Source: Nipponacmea schrenckii (Eukaryota > Mollusca > Gastropoda > Lottiidae). Taken from it: DNA of 64,000 nt. The DNA lies in NCBI GenBank assembly GCA_030562195.1, contig JAUJPP010000005.1:15921106-15985105 (forward strand). The letters run 5' to 3'. The notes below the pieces were generated by a model that did no database searches, was not told the origin of the DNA, and saw only the letters and a list, made by a program, of their open reading frames with translations. Shown here piece by piece: positions 35,451 to 45,851 of the stretch (position 1 is the stretch's first letter; the number at the start of each line of letters is the position of its first letter). A program made the position numbers and the translations under genes.

Positions 35451-35712
35451 TGTAATTAACGCCCAAGTGCTTCCCAACCTCTTTTATTGAGGAACTAAAT
35501 ATGACTTATAATACGTCCCCACCTGGTATGGTAACTTATTAGATATAGACTATACAGCGCCATAACTTATGGTAGCGTCTAATTTGAATATAGGGTGTTT
35601 GATTATTCCTCATGATGTATTGTATAATGGCGGACGGCTAGTAATAGAGTCTTGTGTTCTTCATTATATATCTGATGTTTTCTTGAATTAGTCATTAATA
35701 GACGACATAACA
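35451..35712 (+). mobile_element. Ty3/Gypsy 5' LTR (left boundary approximate)
   Basis: The right boundary is set by the primer-binding site: the LTR ends ...ACATAACA at 35,712. The left boundary is placed at TGTAATTAACGCCC because LTRs begin with TG; this is a guess. I found no matching 3' LTR after 46.9 kb. The element continues at 43,448 (gag) and 45,852 (pol) once the inserted LINEs are removed. Confidence 0.5.
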
Positions 35713-35727
35713 TGGTGTCAGAAGTGG
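35713..35727 (+). other. Primer-binding site, tRNA-Leu type
   Basis: TGGTGTCAGAAGTGG begins with TGG, the complement of tRNA 3' CCA, and is complementary to the CCACTTCTGACACCA acceptor end of a tRNA-Leu. This PBS is common in invertebrate Ty3/Gypsy elements. Confidence 0.65.
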
Positions 35728-36029
35728 TTGGTCACAGAAGTTACAATTGAGTAATTCATATGTGCTTCATTCGAAGGAGATATATTAATAGAACACAACT
35801 GGGACTGGTGAGGGAAAAGTCAGAGTCAATTCTAAAATGCTCGAGTTCCTGCACATTATACAGTCTGTTTTGAGAACAACCTGTAATAATAATAATAAAC
35901 TCTTTATTTTACATGGGTCAGAATTAGGCCCAATACACAAGGACATGGTCCTGTCTCACATTCAGCCCATGGGGCAATACATTGGAAAAAAAACAAAAAA
36001 AAAAAACGAAAGAAAAAACGAAAATACAT

Positions 36030-36420
36030 AATATCTCAATATACAATTCGTCTAAAATACTAAAAATACAAAAGTACATGTGTATCAGATGGACAGATCT
36101 ATGTTCCGGCGATCAAGCACATGACCACAAAATAAATATACAATACTCCACGTACAATTTTTTTTAAAAATACACAAGTACATGTGCATGAAATGGACAG
36201 ATTTTCAACTTACAATTTGTTTATAAAATGGATATAATATATAGTTCCCGCGGCCATGCACACGACCGCAAAAAAATCACGTTTTATTTCAACGTACAAT
36301 TTGTTTTAAAATACACAATTACATGTATAAATAATGGACCGATTTATTTTCCGGCGATCAAGTACATGACAGCAAAAACCATATATCATTACAAAGTACA
36401 ATTAGTTTTAAAATGCTTAC
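36030..36420 (-). repeat. ~100-bp minisatellite in the LINE A 3' region
   Basis: About four degenerate units with 'ccggcgatcaagtacatgac', 'acaatttgttttaaaatac' and 'acatgt-taaataatggac'. Two units appear in reverse complement at 27,044-27,190, outside any LINE coding remnant. Confidence 0.7.
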
Positions 36421-37345
36421 GTTAATGAAAGATTACCAAGAATCATCCATCGAAAAGTCTTAAAATCTGATGCTGATTTGAAATTTTCGTCTAAACCATT
36501 CCATAAAATTGATCCTTTGTATTTAATACTTTGTTTTATCAAATTGATTCGTGGTTTTTGCACAACAAGTTTTGAATTTATGCTAGAATAAGGCGTCTGT
36601 TTATAGTTAAAGAGGCTTGAAAGGTAGGAAGGAGACAAGTTGTTCAGAGTTTTATACATAAATTTATACGAATTAAAATTATGCCTGGTTTTAATGTCAA
36701 AAATATTAAGCCTTTTAAGATTCAGTGACAAATCAGTATTATACTAAGAACCAAGAATTAATTTAAAAGCAATTTTTTGTTGCCTGTGTAAAATATCGGC
36801 CGATGCAATGTCGTGCGAATCCCAAATAGTTGAACAGTAATCCAAATATGGTTGAAAGTGACATTTATAAAAAATAGATCTATATTTTTCAGGCATGATC
36901 TTTCTTAATTGTCGCAGTTGAAATAACTTAGTATTTAACATTTTAGCAACGAACTTTACGTGCGGAGTCCATGAGAGATTTTGATTCACAGTAACACCCA
37001 GTAATTTAAAGTTTTCAACTTGTTCAATAAATTGATTAAGTTCAATTGATAAATCTGATGAATATTTTCTTTTTTGAGAAGTTATAATTAACATACATTT
37101 GGTTTTATTTTCTTTAAAAATCATGACATTAAAGGAACACCAGTTTAAGATTGCATTAGTATCTTCTTGCAATTTTAATTGTATGTCAGTAACCGATTTA
37201 CCATAAGTATAAATCGTAGTATCATCCGCAAAAAGATCACAGTTAGAGTTAATATGCAATGGCAAATCATTAATATAAAGATTAAACAACAAGGGACCTA
37301 AAATTGATCCTTGTGGTACTCCATACTTTATACTGCGAGAAGACG
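36417..37345 (-). pseudogene. LINE A reverse transcriptase, C-terminal part
   Basis: Starts at the CQRCYVNGTLPSS region and GVPQGSILGPLLFNLYINDL near 37,345-37,260. The catalytic LFADDTTIY follows, then NFKLLGVTVNQNLSW, FQPYLDYCSTIWD and the C-terminal domain (LSPSYLSSLFNY). A single stop near 36,738 separates the two long frames (182 and 104 codons). This part joins the N-terminal half at 40,468-39,809; about 30-40 residues between palm blocks A and B are lost or unreadable at the junction. Confidence 0.85.
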
Positions 37346-37423
37346 GAAGAGTTCCATTGACGTAACAACGCTGACAAGTAACAATTTATGAAGGTTATTA
37401 ATGCATTCGAAAAATTGTATATT

Positions 37424-37442
37424 TTTTTTTTTTTTTTTTTTT
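37424..37442 (-). other. Poly-A tail of LINE B
   Basis: Uninterrupted T run on the plus strand, that is an A tail at the 3' end of the minus-strand LINE B, directly abutting LINE A sequence. Confidence 0.75.
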
Positions 37443-37659
37443 AAACAATATTTTATTCACAACAGTGAAAAGGATCGGGGAAAGGCATTATGCCTATCTA
37501 GCCCCTATCCATATGTACAATACAAAGATTATTTAAAATGTACAATAATTGATAATGTATATATATATAAACATATTTATCATAATTAATAAATAGAACA
37601 TATGTACATTATATACAACTAACTACACTATAAAAATATTTTATGAAATGGAGTTTTAG

Positions 37660-38315
37660 AACCTTCCGCTGACATGGAGAAAGTTATGTACATGTTCAAA
37701 AATGTTGAGAGTTTCTTGATCAGAGTTGGTTCCGAAGAGAAGTGATTTAATGTTTCTAAATTGATCTGTGAGAAGAAAGATAGTGGCTTTACGTGCATCT
37801 GAATATAAGGAGCAGTAAAGTAGATAATGTTCGGAATCCTCATATGGGTGACCACATCTGCATACCGGATTGTCTAGGATATGGCGTTGGTAACGGTGTC
37901 CGTTTAGGTCACTGCAGGCTAGACGAAGGCGACAATGTATTATTTGGTTTTTTCTTACGCCGAAATAAAATGGTTTTGGTACAGAGATGTCGTGTTGTTT
38001 CAGTATGTTTTTAAATGATTTTATAGTTTTAGATTGTTTCACAGTATTGTTGATGCTGTTCCATAATTTAATAGATGAAGGGATGAATGAATTTGCAAAT
38101 GTGGTGGTTCTTGTGTAGTATAAAGGAATATTTTCATTTGTTCTGAGAGAGTAAGGATTCGTGCTACAAGGAAGAAGGTCAGAGAGGTAAGAAGGAGTGA
38201 GATTATTTTTGATTTTGTATATCATTATAAGTTTGTGTCGCCTTCGCCTCTCCTGCAGTGGAATAAATCCAGTTTCTTGGTACAATAAACTATGGCTTGT
38301 GCCTCTCACAGCTCC
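37660..38315 (-). CDS. LINE B ORF2 C-terminal domain (separated by a SINE)
   Basis: 217 codons open to the stop. Starts in RGTSHSLLYQETGFIPLQ, then RRRHKLIMIYKIKNNLTPSYL and a C-terminal CRCG-x8-HYLLYC zinc-like motif (PVCRCGHPYEDSEHYLLYCSLY). It is the direct continuation of the reverse transcriptase frame at 38,640, from which it is cut off by the SINE at 38,325-38,636. Otherwise undamaged, which indicates a fairly young LINE. Confidence 0.8.
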
Positions 38316-38324
38316 GCATATAGT

Positions 38325-38636
38325 CCTATAGTTCTATAGCACAGCGGTTAGAGCGTTGGTTCTTAACGTCATGACGTCATTTGCTTGGATACGTTGAAAA
38401 TGTCGGACGTGAGTTCTAATCTCGATCGGTGTGTGAAAGTTCGATGACCTTGAATAAGTCATCTTCACTCATAATTCCAGTCAACCCAGCTGTAAATGGG
38501 TACGGATAATCCGGGAAAGATCAATGCCAAGAGGTTTGGCCAAGGACCAGCTGGTAGAAAGGATCCCTGTCACGGCGGACTTGTGAACCTAAGTTGTTAT
38601 CCTTGTAAAATATAGTTGTTTCTTTTTTCTTTCTTT
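38325..38636 (+). mobile_element. tRNA-derived SINE inside LINE B
   Basis: tRNA-like promoter: A box in 'tagcacagcggttagagcg' (38,337-38,355) and a weakened B box 'gagttctaatctc' (38,411-38,423). The body includes 'caacccagctgtaaatgggtac', a block common in molluscan SINEs, and a (TTTC)-rich tail at 38,617-38,636. It lies opposite to LINE B and interrupts its frame between QLDAL and RGTSH. No clear target duplication. Confidence 0.75.
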
Positions 38637-38639
38637 GAG

Positions 38640-39821
38640 TGCGTCTAATTGTAAATGTTCTAAACGATCAGTTAGTTCTGCGGTGCACCCATCCCAGATT
38701 ATGTCACAGTAGTCAAAGTGAGGTAAAATAAACGACGAGTATATAGTATGGAGAGATTTTCGATTGAGACGGTATTTCAGAGAGCGTAAGCAGTTGACAA
38801 GTCTTCCAGTTTTGCTTAAAATACTGTCTATATGATAATTCCACTTACAGTTTCGTTGAAAGGTCAGGCCTAAGTGTTTGTGGGAGTCCACTTCCTTAAT
38901 TGGTACATCGTCCAGTGTCAGTGTGGGTAAAATTGGGCTATTTTTAGTAGTCAGTGCAAGTGTTTCAGTTTTCAGCGGATTGAAAGAGACTAGCCATGTC
39001 TTTGACCAGGTGTTTATTGTTTCCAAGTCACGGTTCAATAGTGATGGGTCGTCGATCTTAAGGTAGAGGCTGGTATCGTCAGCAAAAAGACGAATGTTTG
39101 ACTTTATGTCCTTAATGATATCGTTAATGTAGATGAGGAAGAGGAGTGGTCCAAGGACAGATCCCTGTGGTACCCCTGCGGGGACCGTGCGTGTCTCAGA
39201 GAAGGAGCCCTTTACCAATACACGTTGGTTCCTGTTGTGGAGGTAATTCTTGAACCAGTCAAGGAGACCCCCTCTGATCCCCACGGCCTCCAGCTTTCCA
39301 CAGAGTCCAGCATGCCAAACTCTGTCGAAAGCTTTAGAGATATCACAGAAAACTGCCCTTGTGTAAGTACCCTGATCGATGGCTTGACAGAAAAAGTGCG
39401 AGAGATCGATTAGTTGGTAAATTGTAGATTCTCCGTGTAAGAAACCGCTTTGAAGGTTAGTAATTATTGAATTCTCTCTAAGGAAATTAAAGACATGCTT
39501 ATATATACATTTTTCAAAAATTTTAGAAATAAGGCTTAACAATGAGACTGGTCTATAGTTACTACATAATGATGGATCTCCTTTTTTGTAAATGGCAGTG
39601 ACATTCGCGCTTTTCCAGATCAGTGGGACTTTTGCTGTACTTAAAGATAGATTGAAAAGTTTACAAAGTGGTTTTGATAGCTCGACTGCTGTGGGTTTTA
39701 GAAGTTTGCCATTGATGTTGTCTGGGCCAAAAGATTTTGAAGTATCAATACTCAAGATGATGTCTTTAACTTCCTCAGGTTGTAATTCAATGTGCGTCAG
39801 TGAATTTGCTATATTGAATAA
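38640..39821 (-). CDS. LINE B reverse transcriptase
   Basis: Open for about 388 codons from SIDTSKSFGPDNINGKLL to QLDAL. Motifs in order: NYRPVSLLSLISKIFEKCI, FCDISKAFDRVWH (catalytic Asp), AGVPQGSVLGPLLFLIYINDI, LFADDTSLYLKID (catalytic FADD), HKHLGLTFQRNCKWNYHI. No stop or shift inside. It codes for target-primed reverse transcription. The frame runs a few codons into the SINE tail before stopping at about 38,589. 5' truncated, so no native start; the first Met in frame is not the true start. Confidence 0.88.
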
Positions 39822-40920
39822 GCTTTTTTTAGTTTTTCAATAATTATCTCATGGGAAATCAAATCTAATGCTTTTGTAAAATCAAAGAAAATAGAACCAA
39901 CCATAAGATTATTATTTACTGCATCATAAACGTTTTCAATTATGTTAGTCAGAGCTGTTTGACAAGAACTATTAGACCTAAAACCAGATTGGTGCGAATA
40001 CAAAAAATTATTATTATTTAAGAAATTATTTATATGTTTTGAAAAATGTCTTTCAAGTGGTTTAGATACACTAGATAATACAGAAATTGGTCTATAATTA
40101 TTAGGATCAGATTTAGCACCGGATTTATACAGTGGTAAAACTTTTGCTTCTTTGAATTTATCTGGAAATATATTTGCATCAATGCATAGATTATATATAT
40201 GTGTCAAAGGACCACTTAAGGTAAAAGCACCATATTTGAGAAATAGGGGATTTAATTTATCTAAACCAGCACTTTTGGTTGCATTTAACGATGACAAATG
40301 TTTAAAAACTTCATATTTGTTAATGTAGGGAATCGAACATTCTTCATTAGAATTTAACTTAGAAGTGACAAATTCTTCTATTTTATTTACGTAATAACGT
40401 TTATCAATATGTCTATTAACATGCTTTTGATAAATCAATTTGGATGCAATATTTGAAAAAATGATCATTGAGTACCTCGGGTTCTAAAGGAATCAGATTA
40501 GTTGAATTATTAGTCTTATTAGTTAAGGAGTTGATGTTTTGATTTTTTCTGATCTGAAGCAAGTTATATGTTAAACTGCTTTTTGGCTTTATCGATCATT
40601 TTAATGACCAAATTTCTACACTTCCGATATTCCTCATCTTTGCCTTTTTTTTTCAAACCGTCTCTTAAACGCATTAATTTTAAAATTTCAGAGTCTAACC
40701 AGGGTGACTTTATTTCATTTTGACACGTTTTAACTTTAATGGTGCATGGGTATCAATTATTGGCTGTATAATATTATACCAAGATTCTAACGCAATATTG
40801 GGGTCAGATTTAGTATAAATTTTTTCAAAAGGGGCTGTTGCAAGATCATTATTAAATAAACCTACATCAAAATGTTTCATACTTCGGTAGTAAATATAAA
40901 CATGCTTAGGTTTTGGAATA
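39809..40920 (-). pseudogene. LINE A reverse transcriptase, N-terminal part
   Basis: The 40,468-39,809 frame (219 codons) has NATKSAGLDKLNPLFLK, VLPLYKSG, NNYRPISVLSSVSKPLERHF, YSHQSGFRSNSSCQT and the palm A block IFFDFTKALDLISHE, then breaks off at LINE B. Upstream to 40,920 a less regular frame gives the endonuclease-polymerase linker (PWLDSEILKLMRLRDGLKKKG-type reading near 40,700-40,580). Confidence 0.85.
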
Positions 40921-40928
40921 TGTGCGCC

Positions 40929-41590
40929 TTATTTATTCCAGGTAATACAAGTTGGGTAGTGATCAGATAAACCATATACCGGTACATTAACTTCAGTTAT
41001 ATTACTTTCATTCGAAACGATAACACGATCAATGATAGTGGTAGATGTTTTAGTTACTCGAGTAACTTTTATAATTTGTTTTAAACTATATAAAGACAGT
41101 AAATTATTCCAATTTGAATTTTTTCCATTTGACACATCAGTATTAATATCACCCAACACAATAATTTCTTTATTTTCGTTCCAAACCTTTTCAGTCATTT
41201 TAGCAAATGAGTCTAACCAGCATTTATTAGAATTCGGGTGCCTATAAATGCAACATATTAATAAGGGCTTATGTTTAGTGAGATTTATTTCAATCCAAAT
41301 TGCTTCTATATCAAGAGATTCTAAATCTTCCCGTCTCCTACAATTTAAATGTTCTTTAACAAAAAGTGGAAGTCCAGCTGAACTATTATTACACTTATTT
41401 TTTTCTTAATGGCAAGTGAAAACCTGGAGTACTGAAATATTTAGTTGATACAAACGACTTTAGGTGAGTTTCAGTTAAACCAAAAATGTCAAAATTTGAA
41501 ATAAGTTTGAGTCTTTTTATTTACCGCATGGCAAACATTTAAGTGACCAATATGAAGACCCCGCTCTTTTAAAAAGTTATACATATTATA
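40929..41590 (-). pseudogene. LINE A AP endonuclease domain
   Basis: The C-terminal half is an open frame (41,198-40,929) with IIVLGDINTDV (metal/active-site block GDIN), STTIIDRVIVS and the terminal YGLSDHYP block with the catalytic His. Upstream frames give LPLFVKEHLNCRRRED and LLICCIYRHPNSNKCW. The enzyme nicks target DNA to prime reverse transcription. It has stops in the N-terminal half (41,400-41,590). Confidence 0.85.
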
Positions 41591-41594
41591 TGGT

Positions 41595-42434
41595 TTAAAA
41601 CAATAAGTAAGATAGACGTCTGGCTGTTGCTGAATTTAAAATACAATTTAATGCCTGTGGGTTATATCTTAAAGGATAAATAAAAGGATTAGATTTTCTG
41701 TTCTGTCTGACAACCGAATCTACAATGATATGAGATAAAATATTAGTTCCAAAATTATTTAAATGAACACCATCTTGCACCAAAGCTTCACGAGGGGACC
41801 TACAAATGAAAGAATCGTAAATATTAATATAATGACATCTATTGTCATGACAAAACTGCCGTAGAAAATAGTTAAATTTTTGGCACCGCATCTGGAAATT
41901 AAAAGGGTTAATTCGAGGGATTACAGAACATACAAAAATATTAATATCGTTACAGTTAGTTAGTAGTTCCTTCAATAAATTCTTATAGTCATTTACACAT
42001 TGTTGAAAAGTTGCTAATTTCTTGCTTATGTCATTTCCCCCGACAGAGAGCACAATGTTTTTGATAGACGTAGCTTCACCAAGTAATTGTAATAATCTCG
42101 GTTTAAGTTCGCTAATTGTCGATCCACTGTTGGTATCGATGACACATAATTGTCCTAAGTTGTCCGATAGTCGTAACGAAGAAAGGGACTTCACGAGAGA
42201 ACTTCCAATGACTAAGGTTTCGGCACACGCGATGGATCTTTGAATGGGCCGAGTTGTAAAATCATGAGTTTTCTTAATGGCTTTAGTTGACTTCTTAAGG
42301 TTTTGCTTCTTTATAAGTTCATTAACTTTATCAAAATTTATAGGTTGAGTAGGTTTAACAGTGGGAACTGGAACTGGTATCGGACCTGAGACCGCAGATA
42401 GTTTCTTGGTTAAGTCATTGATTAAAAATTTCAA
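41595..42434 (-). CDS. LINE A ORF1: SGNH/GDSL-type esterase domain
   Basis: 279 open codons. SGNH-hydrolase blocks: LVIGSSLV at residues 75-82 (nucleophile Ser region), SVGGNDI at 130-136, and DGVHLNNFG at 221-229 with the catalytic Asp and His. A Pro-rich and Lys-rich N-terminal segment (residues 18-60) precedes the domain. Esterase-type ORF1 proteins are known from CR1 and L2 LINEs, where the domain is thought to help the particle contact membranes or nucleic acid. The true ORF1 start is upstream at 43,069; the intervening stretch is frameshifted, so the protein is not complete. Confidence 0.85.
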   Translation of the reverse strand: MKFLINDLTKKLSAVSGPIPVPVPTVKPTQPINFDKVNELIKKQNLKKSTKAIKKTHDFTTRPIQRSIACAETLVIGSSLVKSLSSLRLSDNLGQLCVIDTNSGSTISELKPRLLQLLGEATSIKNIVLSVGGNDISKKLATFQQCVNDYKNLLKELLTNCNDINIFVCSVIPRINPFNFQMRCQKFNYFLRQFCHDNRCHYINIYDSFICRSPREALVQDGVHLNNFGTNILSHIIVDSVVRQNRKSNPFIYPLRYNPQALNCILNSATARRLSYLLF

Positions 42435-42439
42435 TTGAC

Positions 42440-43069
42440 ATCTTCTCTATGGCGGCTTCGCACTTTGATTTTTCAGTTGAAGTACAGAAAGGAAATCAGT
42501 TTTTACACTTACACTGGTATTTAGTTCACATGTTCACATGTTTTGGCTTACACTAGGCACAGCAATCTTGTCCAGATTGTCACTTATTTCAGGTTTAGAT
42601 GGAATAAACTTAGAAAACACAATCTCGATCCATCTGGAACAGTCTGTTCCCTGAACATGGAGTTTATTTTTCTTGTTGTAAAATGTTAATATAGTACTTA
42701 ATTGATTAGAAGGAGACAAGGACGAATAAAAAGTTTTGAAAATTTGGCCATTTAGTCATTTGTTCATCCTTGAATAAAGAATACTGGTTCGAAGAAAACT
42801 GAAGTATAAGTCTGTACGTTTCTTCCTTATTAAATGAAATAACTATAGATTTAGTATAATGTGTATAGTCTGCAATATCAAAATTAAAATCTGGACAGAC
42901 TTAAAATGCTGGTCGATGTCGATAAAGTCTTAGTCGGTTGAGATGGAGTTGAATAGTTTGATCTTTTGGAATTCAGATGTGGAAAGTCTATTTCACTGTC
43001 GCTATCAAAGTCAGAGTCTGAGAAATTACTCAGGAAATCGTTCAGTTCCTTCGAAATACTGTCATTCAT
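42440..43069 (-). pseudogene. LINE A ORF1, N-terminal part
   Basis: ATG at 43,069 opens MNDSISKELNDFLSNFSDSD, an acidic Ser/Asp-rich leader. After a break, the frame at 42,719-42,534 gives FYNKKNKLHVQGTDCSRWIE, a block I recognise from bivalve CR1-like ORF1 proteins. At least two frame breaks separate these from the esterase part. Confidence 0.65.
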
Positions 43070-43400
43070 TGTGAAAATTTGAAGTAAAAATCACAAGGTA
43101 CAAAAATGTTTACGACGTCGTCAAGTAGATGACGTCACCAAACAAGGCCATTTTTGAAAAATAAAGCCTTTGCTGGCATACCACAAATTGAAACTTAAAA
43201 ATCCTTTGAATAATCACTATATAGATGTTGATTACAGTTCCTCCTTATCCTTGAATGTATTGAAAAAACACTGGTTATAAAAATCTAACTGAATTCTCTA
43301 CTTTTCTTAAATAAAATTCACTAAAACCAGAGTAGCATTAGAAGGTCGACTGATTGACGTTACGTCATCTGCCTCAAGATCCAAATTTCACCAATACAAG
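43070..43400 (-). other. LINE A 5' region (boundary uncertain)
   Basis: Non-coding sequence between the LINE A ORF1 start and the Gypsy gag start. Contains two GACGTC-type palindromic stretches near 43,110-43,130 and TGACGTTACGTCA near 43,356. Internal promoters are usual here, but nothing diagnostic is visible. Confidence 0.4.
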
Positions 43401-43447
43401 CTGCAGTGTTATTTGATAAATGCATCATCTTGATTATAGCATCATAC

Positions 43448-43726
43448 AGAGTTAATCCTTCAGAATGTTTTAACTTCTCAAAAACTAAACCTTGGACAAA
43501 ATGAAGCTAACGCTTTGAGAGGTTTCGAATCATCACAAATCTCAACACTAAAGAAGGTACAGTCCAAGTAAACACCTTATTATATTCCATAGGAAGTGAA
43601 TCCGAAGATGTCTTCAAAACTTTAAGAATTAGCGAGAATGAAGCAAAAAATTATAATACTGTGCTTGATAAATTTTATAGTTATTTGGCCAAAAGAAATG
43701 TTATTTTTGATAAGTTTAATAAAAAA
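43448..43726 (+). pseudogene. Ty3/Gypsy gag N-terminal fragment
   Basis: Plus frame reading NPSECFNFSKTKPWTK then RFERFRIITNLN, VNTLLYSIGSESEDVF, and LDKFYSYLAKRNVIFDKFN. This matches the retrotransposon gag of K02A2.6-type elements (W--W--RFERFR; VNTLLY-MG; KRNVIFERA-FN). Two stops between TK and RF mark it as dead. It lies downstream of the LTR and primer site at 35.7 kb once LINE A is removed, and upstream of pol at 45,852, all on the plus strand. Confidence 0.7.
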
Positions 43727-43734
43727 AAAATAGC

Positions 43735-43962
43735 GATGGTCATCGTAATACGCCAATATTAATAATGGCAGCCTGAAAATTTTTCGATGAACGGTTTTTG
43801 ATTTATTACAATTGACTTAAGCAAAACGCATCAATTTTGACTTGTGAACGCGAAAGACTACAGTTTTCAACAGATATGAATGAAACTTGCTGTGTTTATT
43901 TATATTGAAGAGATCTCGGACAAGTTCGAAAATGGCGATTTTTCGATGAACGGTTTTTGATT
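43735..43962 (-). mobile_element. Pearl-like element fragment
   Basis: Variant end 'gatggtcatcgtaatacgcc' (compare 24,775 in reverse) and one core unit. The PLE fragment follows at 43,965. Confidence 0.55.
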
Positions 43963-43964
43963 TC

Positions 43965-44535
43965 GGGGAAGGGAGGGATTGAATCTCCCAAATGTACAGG
44001 CCTAGGGTGGAACAAATATTTTATTGAGAAATTGGGATCTGGATCTTTTGGATGATTTTCTTCTCTTCTGATCTGCAATTTGTAAAAAAAAAAAAAAAAA
44101 CTCGCCCAATGGGCGAGAACTATTGTATAGTACCTTTTAAGTACAGATTGTTTTTAGTTTGCTATGAACAAGGATGTCATTTAAGTTCTGATTTTTTGAA
44201 TATGCCACTATCATTTTCTGTTTAAAGATATGAGGAAATTTCTCTTGAAGTGGGTTTGAACTATCTTGCTTGCTTTTTTACTGGTTGTATTGAAGGGAAC
44301 TACAAAGGGTGCTATGCCTACACTGTGGTGAATATTTAGTTCTATGGGTCTTGCTGTATTTAATGTCTCAATCCAATGCGCTTCTCTAGATTGACGGAAT
44401 TTGGTAGTTTCATCTTCGGGCAAGTCGATTTCTATGCGCTCAATTGGGGTTAGGGTGAGATCGTCAAGTGAATGGTCGTCAAGATTGAAATGATTAGAAA
44501 CATGCTTGTCTTTTTGTTGGTGGAAGAAACTGATC
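43965..44535 (-). mobile_element. Penelope-like element 3' part, copy 4
   Basis: Minus strand: C-terminal endonuclease frame 44,564-44,211 (HVSNHFNLDDHSLDDLTLTP, EDETTKFRQSREAHW, HHSVGIAPFVVPFN) followed by the 3' tail with a perfect hairpin at 44,101-44,117 and the terminal TTCCCCGAA at 43,965. 5' truncated. Its junction with pearl core sequence is the same as that of copy 1. Confidence 0.85.
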
Positions 44536-44759
44536 GGAGTGACTAACAAGCGGTTGCCTAGCAAGATACGCCCACTTTAAAATATATTTTCTGTTTTAAC
44601 ACAGGCAGAAATTCCAACATTATTTAGGTCTAATCCAAGTTCTCATCAATATAAATGTTCACACCAAATTTGATTTAAATCAGATGAAACCTAGTCTCTA
44701 TTGTATTTACTAGCTAATTTTCATGAGTTTGGACTAAATCCAGGGCATTAACTCAAATA

Positions 44760-44919
44760 GGGTGGTGAATGGCTCAGTGGTTAGCGAGTTGGACTGTCGT
44801 CTGCTAGGCGACTAGGTGCCGTAGGTTCGAATCCCGATCGGTGCGAGGAAATAAAAATTAGGTCTGATTCCTAGGCCCGTGCTTTCCCGGAACTACGAGA
44901 TAGTAGTTCCCCCCCCCCC
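44760..44919 (+). mobile_element. tRNA-derived SINE, copy 1, with poly-C end
   Basis: A box TGGCTCAGTGG at 44,770-44,780 and B box GGTTCGAATCC at 44,824-44,834 give a tRNA-like head. The short body (attaggtctgattcctagg, ggaactacgagatagtag) ends in a run of C's (44,909-44,919). About 160 bp, inserted in a pearl-like core unit. Not a functional tRNA gene: it continues into the SINE body and there is no separate terminator. Confidence 0.8.
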
Positions 44920-45104
44920 TATCAAAAACAGTTCATCAAAAAATCGTCAATTTTGTACTTGACCAAGATCTCATCAACTTCAATGATCACACCAAATTCC
45001 ATTCAAATGAGATGAAAACTGCTTTCTTTGTGGTGTTCACAGGTCTGTATTGACCTTTTTTGACTAAGTCAAGGGCAATAGCTAAAAAAACGTTCACCAA
45101 AAAA

Positions 45105-45267
45105 GAGTGGTGGATGGCTCAGTGGATAGCGAGTTGGACTGTCGTCTGCTAGGCGACTAGGTGCCGTGGGTTCGAATCTCGATCGGTGCGAGGAAATAAA
45201 AATTAGGTCTGATTCCTAGGCCCGTGCTTTCCCGGAACTACGAGATAGTAGTTCCCCCCCCCCCCCC
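45105..45267 (+). mobile_element. tRNA-derived SINE, copy 2, with poly-C end
   Basis: Same SINE 345 bp downstream with about four base differences. A box 45,115-45,125, B box 45,169-45,179 (last base changed to T), C run 45,254-45,267. Flanked by similar 'aaaaaaacgttca-c-aaaaa' sequence on both sides. Confidence 0.8.
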
Positions 45268-45851
45268 TCTATAAAAAAAACGTTCATCGAAAAATCGACA
45301 ATTTCGAATTAGTCCAAGATCTCATCAATGTTAATGATCACAGCAGGTTTCATTCAACTCCAATGAAAAATGTAGTCTCTATAGCGTTTACAAGCCAATT
45401 TTAACACGATGTGGCTAAGTCATGGGCAATAACTCAAAAACAGTATATCGAAAAATCACCAATTTCGAACTAGTCCGAGATCTCTTCAATATAAAAATAA
45501 TCACATCAAGTTTCATTCAAATCCATTGAAAACTATTGTCCCTTATGCGTTCACAAGCCAATTTTGACGGTTTTTAACAAAGTCAAGTGCAATAACTCAA
45601 AAACCGTTCATCGAAAAATCGCCAATTTCGAACTTGTCCGAGATATCATCAATATAAATAATCACAACAATTTTCATTCAAATCCTATAAAAACTGTTGT
45701 CTCTATCGCATCCACAAGCCAATTTTGACTCGTTTTGACTAAGTCAAGTGCAATAACTCAAAAACCGTTCGTCGAAAAATCGCCAATTTCGAACTTGTCC
45801 GAGATCTCATCGATATAAGTGATGATAGCAAGTTTCATTCAAAACTATCCT

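Larger units (their letters stand above)
37420..39826 (-). mobile_element. LINE B, 5'-truncated, inserted in LINE A
   Basis: Minus strand from about 39,826 to a poly-A tail seen as a 20-base T run at 37,424-37,442. It starts inside the linker before the reverse transcriptase, so it is 5' truncated. Both flanks are LINE A coding sequence in the same orientation. The reverse transcriptase belongs to the same broad CR1-like group as LINE A but is clearly another family, with an A-tail rather than an ATT microsatellite. Confidence 0.85.
35885..43400 (-). mobile_element. CR1-like LINE A, nearly full length, split by LINE B
   Basis: Minus strand. A 5' region lies at about 43,400-43,070, ORF1 (N-terminal part, then SGNH esterase), AP endonuclease, and reverse transcriptase part 1 to 39,809. 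LINE B is inserted at 39,826-37,420. Reverse transcriptase part 2 continues to 36,417, followed by a 3' region ending in AATAAAGAGTTTATTATTATT at 35,885. Esterase-type ORF1, AP endonuclease and an ATT-type 3' microsatellite are the usual CR1/L2 layout. LINE A itself sits inside a Gypsy element, between its leader and gag. Confidence 0.85.
44545..45851 (-). mobile_element. Pearl-like element with two nested SINEs, truncated
   Basis: Right end (minus strand) GTGGGCGTATCTTGCTAGGCAACC at 44,556-44,580, matching the right end at 52,110. Then core units with a 161-162-bp period (aaaac-gtt...tcgaaaaatc at 45,439, 45,601, 45,762). It stops abruptly at 45,851 where Gypsy pol resumes, without microsatellite or left-end hairpin. 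Confidence 0.75.

Noticed and set aside
39225..39413. Plus-strand frames over 38.9-39.8 kb.
   Set aside because: Antisense shadows of the LINE B reverse transcriptase.
44764..44840. A genuine tRNA gene.
   Set aside because: A and B boxes are present, but the sequence continues as a SINE body and an almost identical copy lies 345 bp away with the same body and tail. The heads at 38,337 and 60,300 are likewise parts of SINEs.
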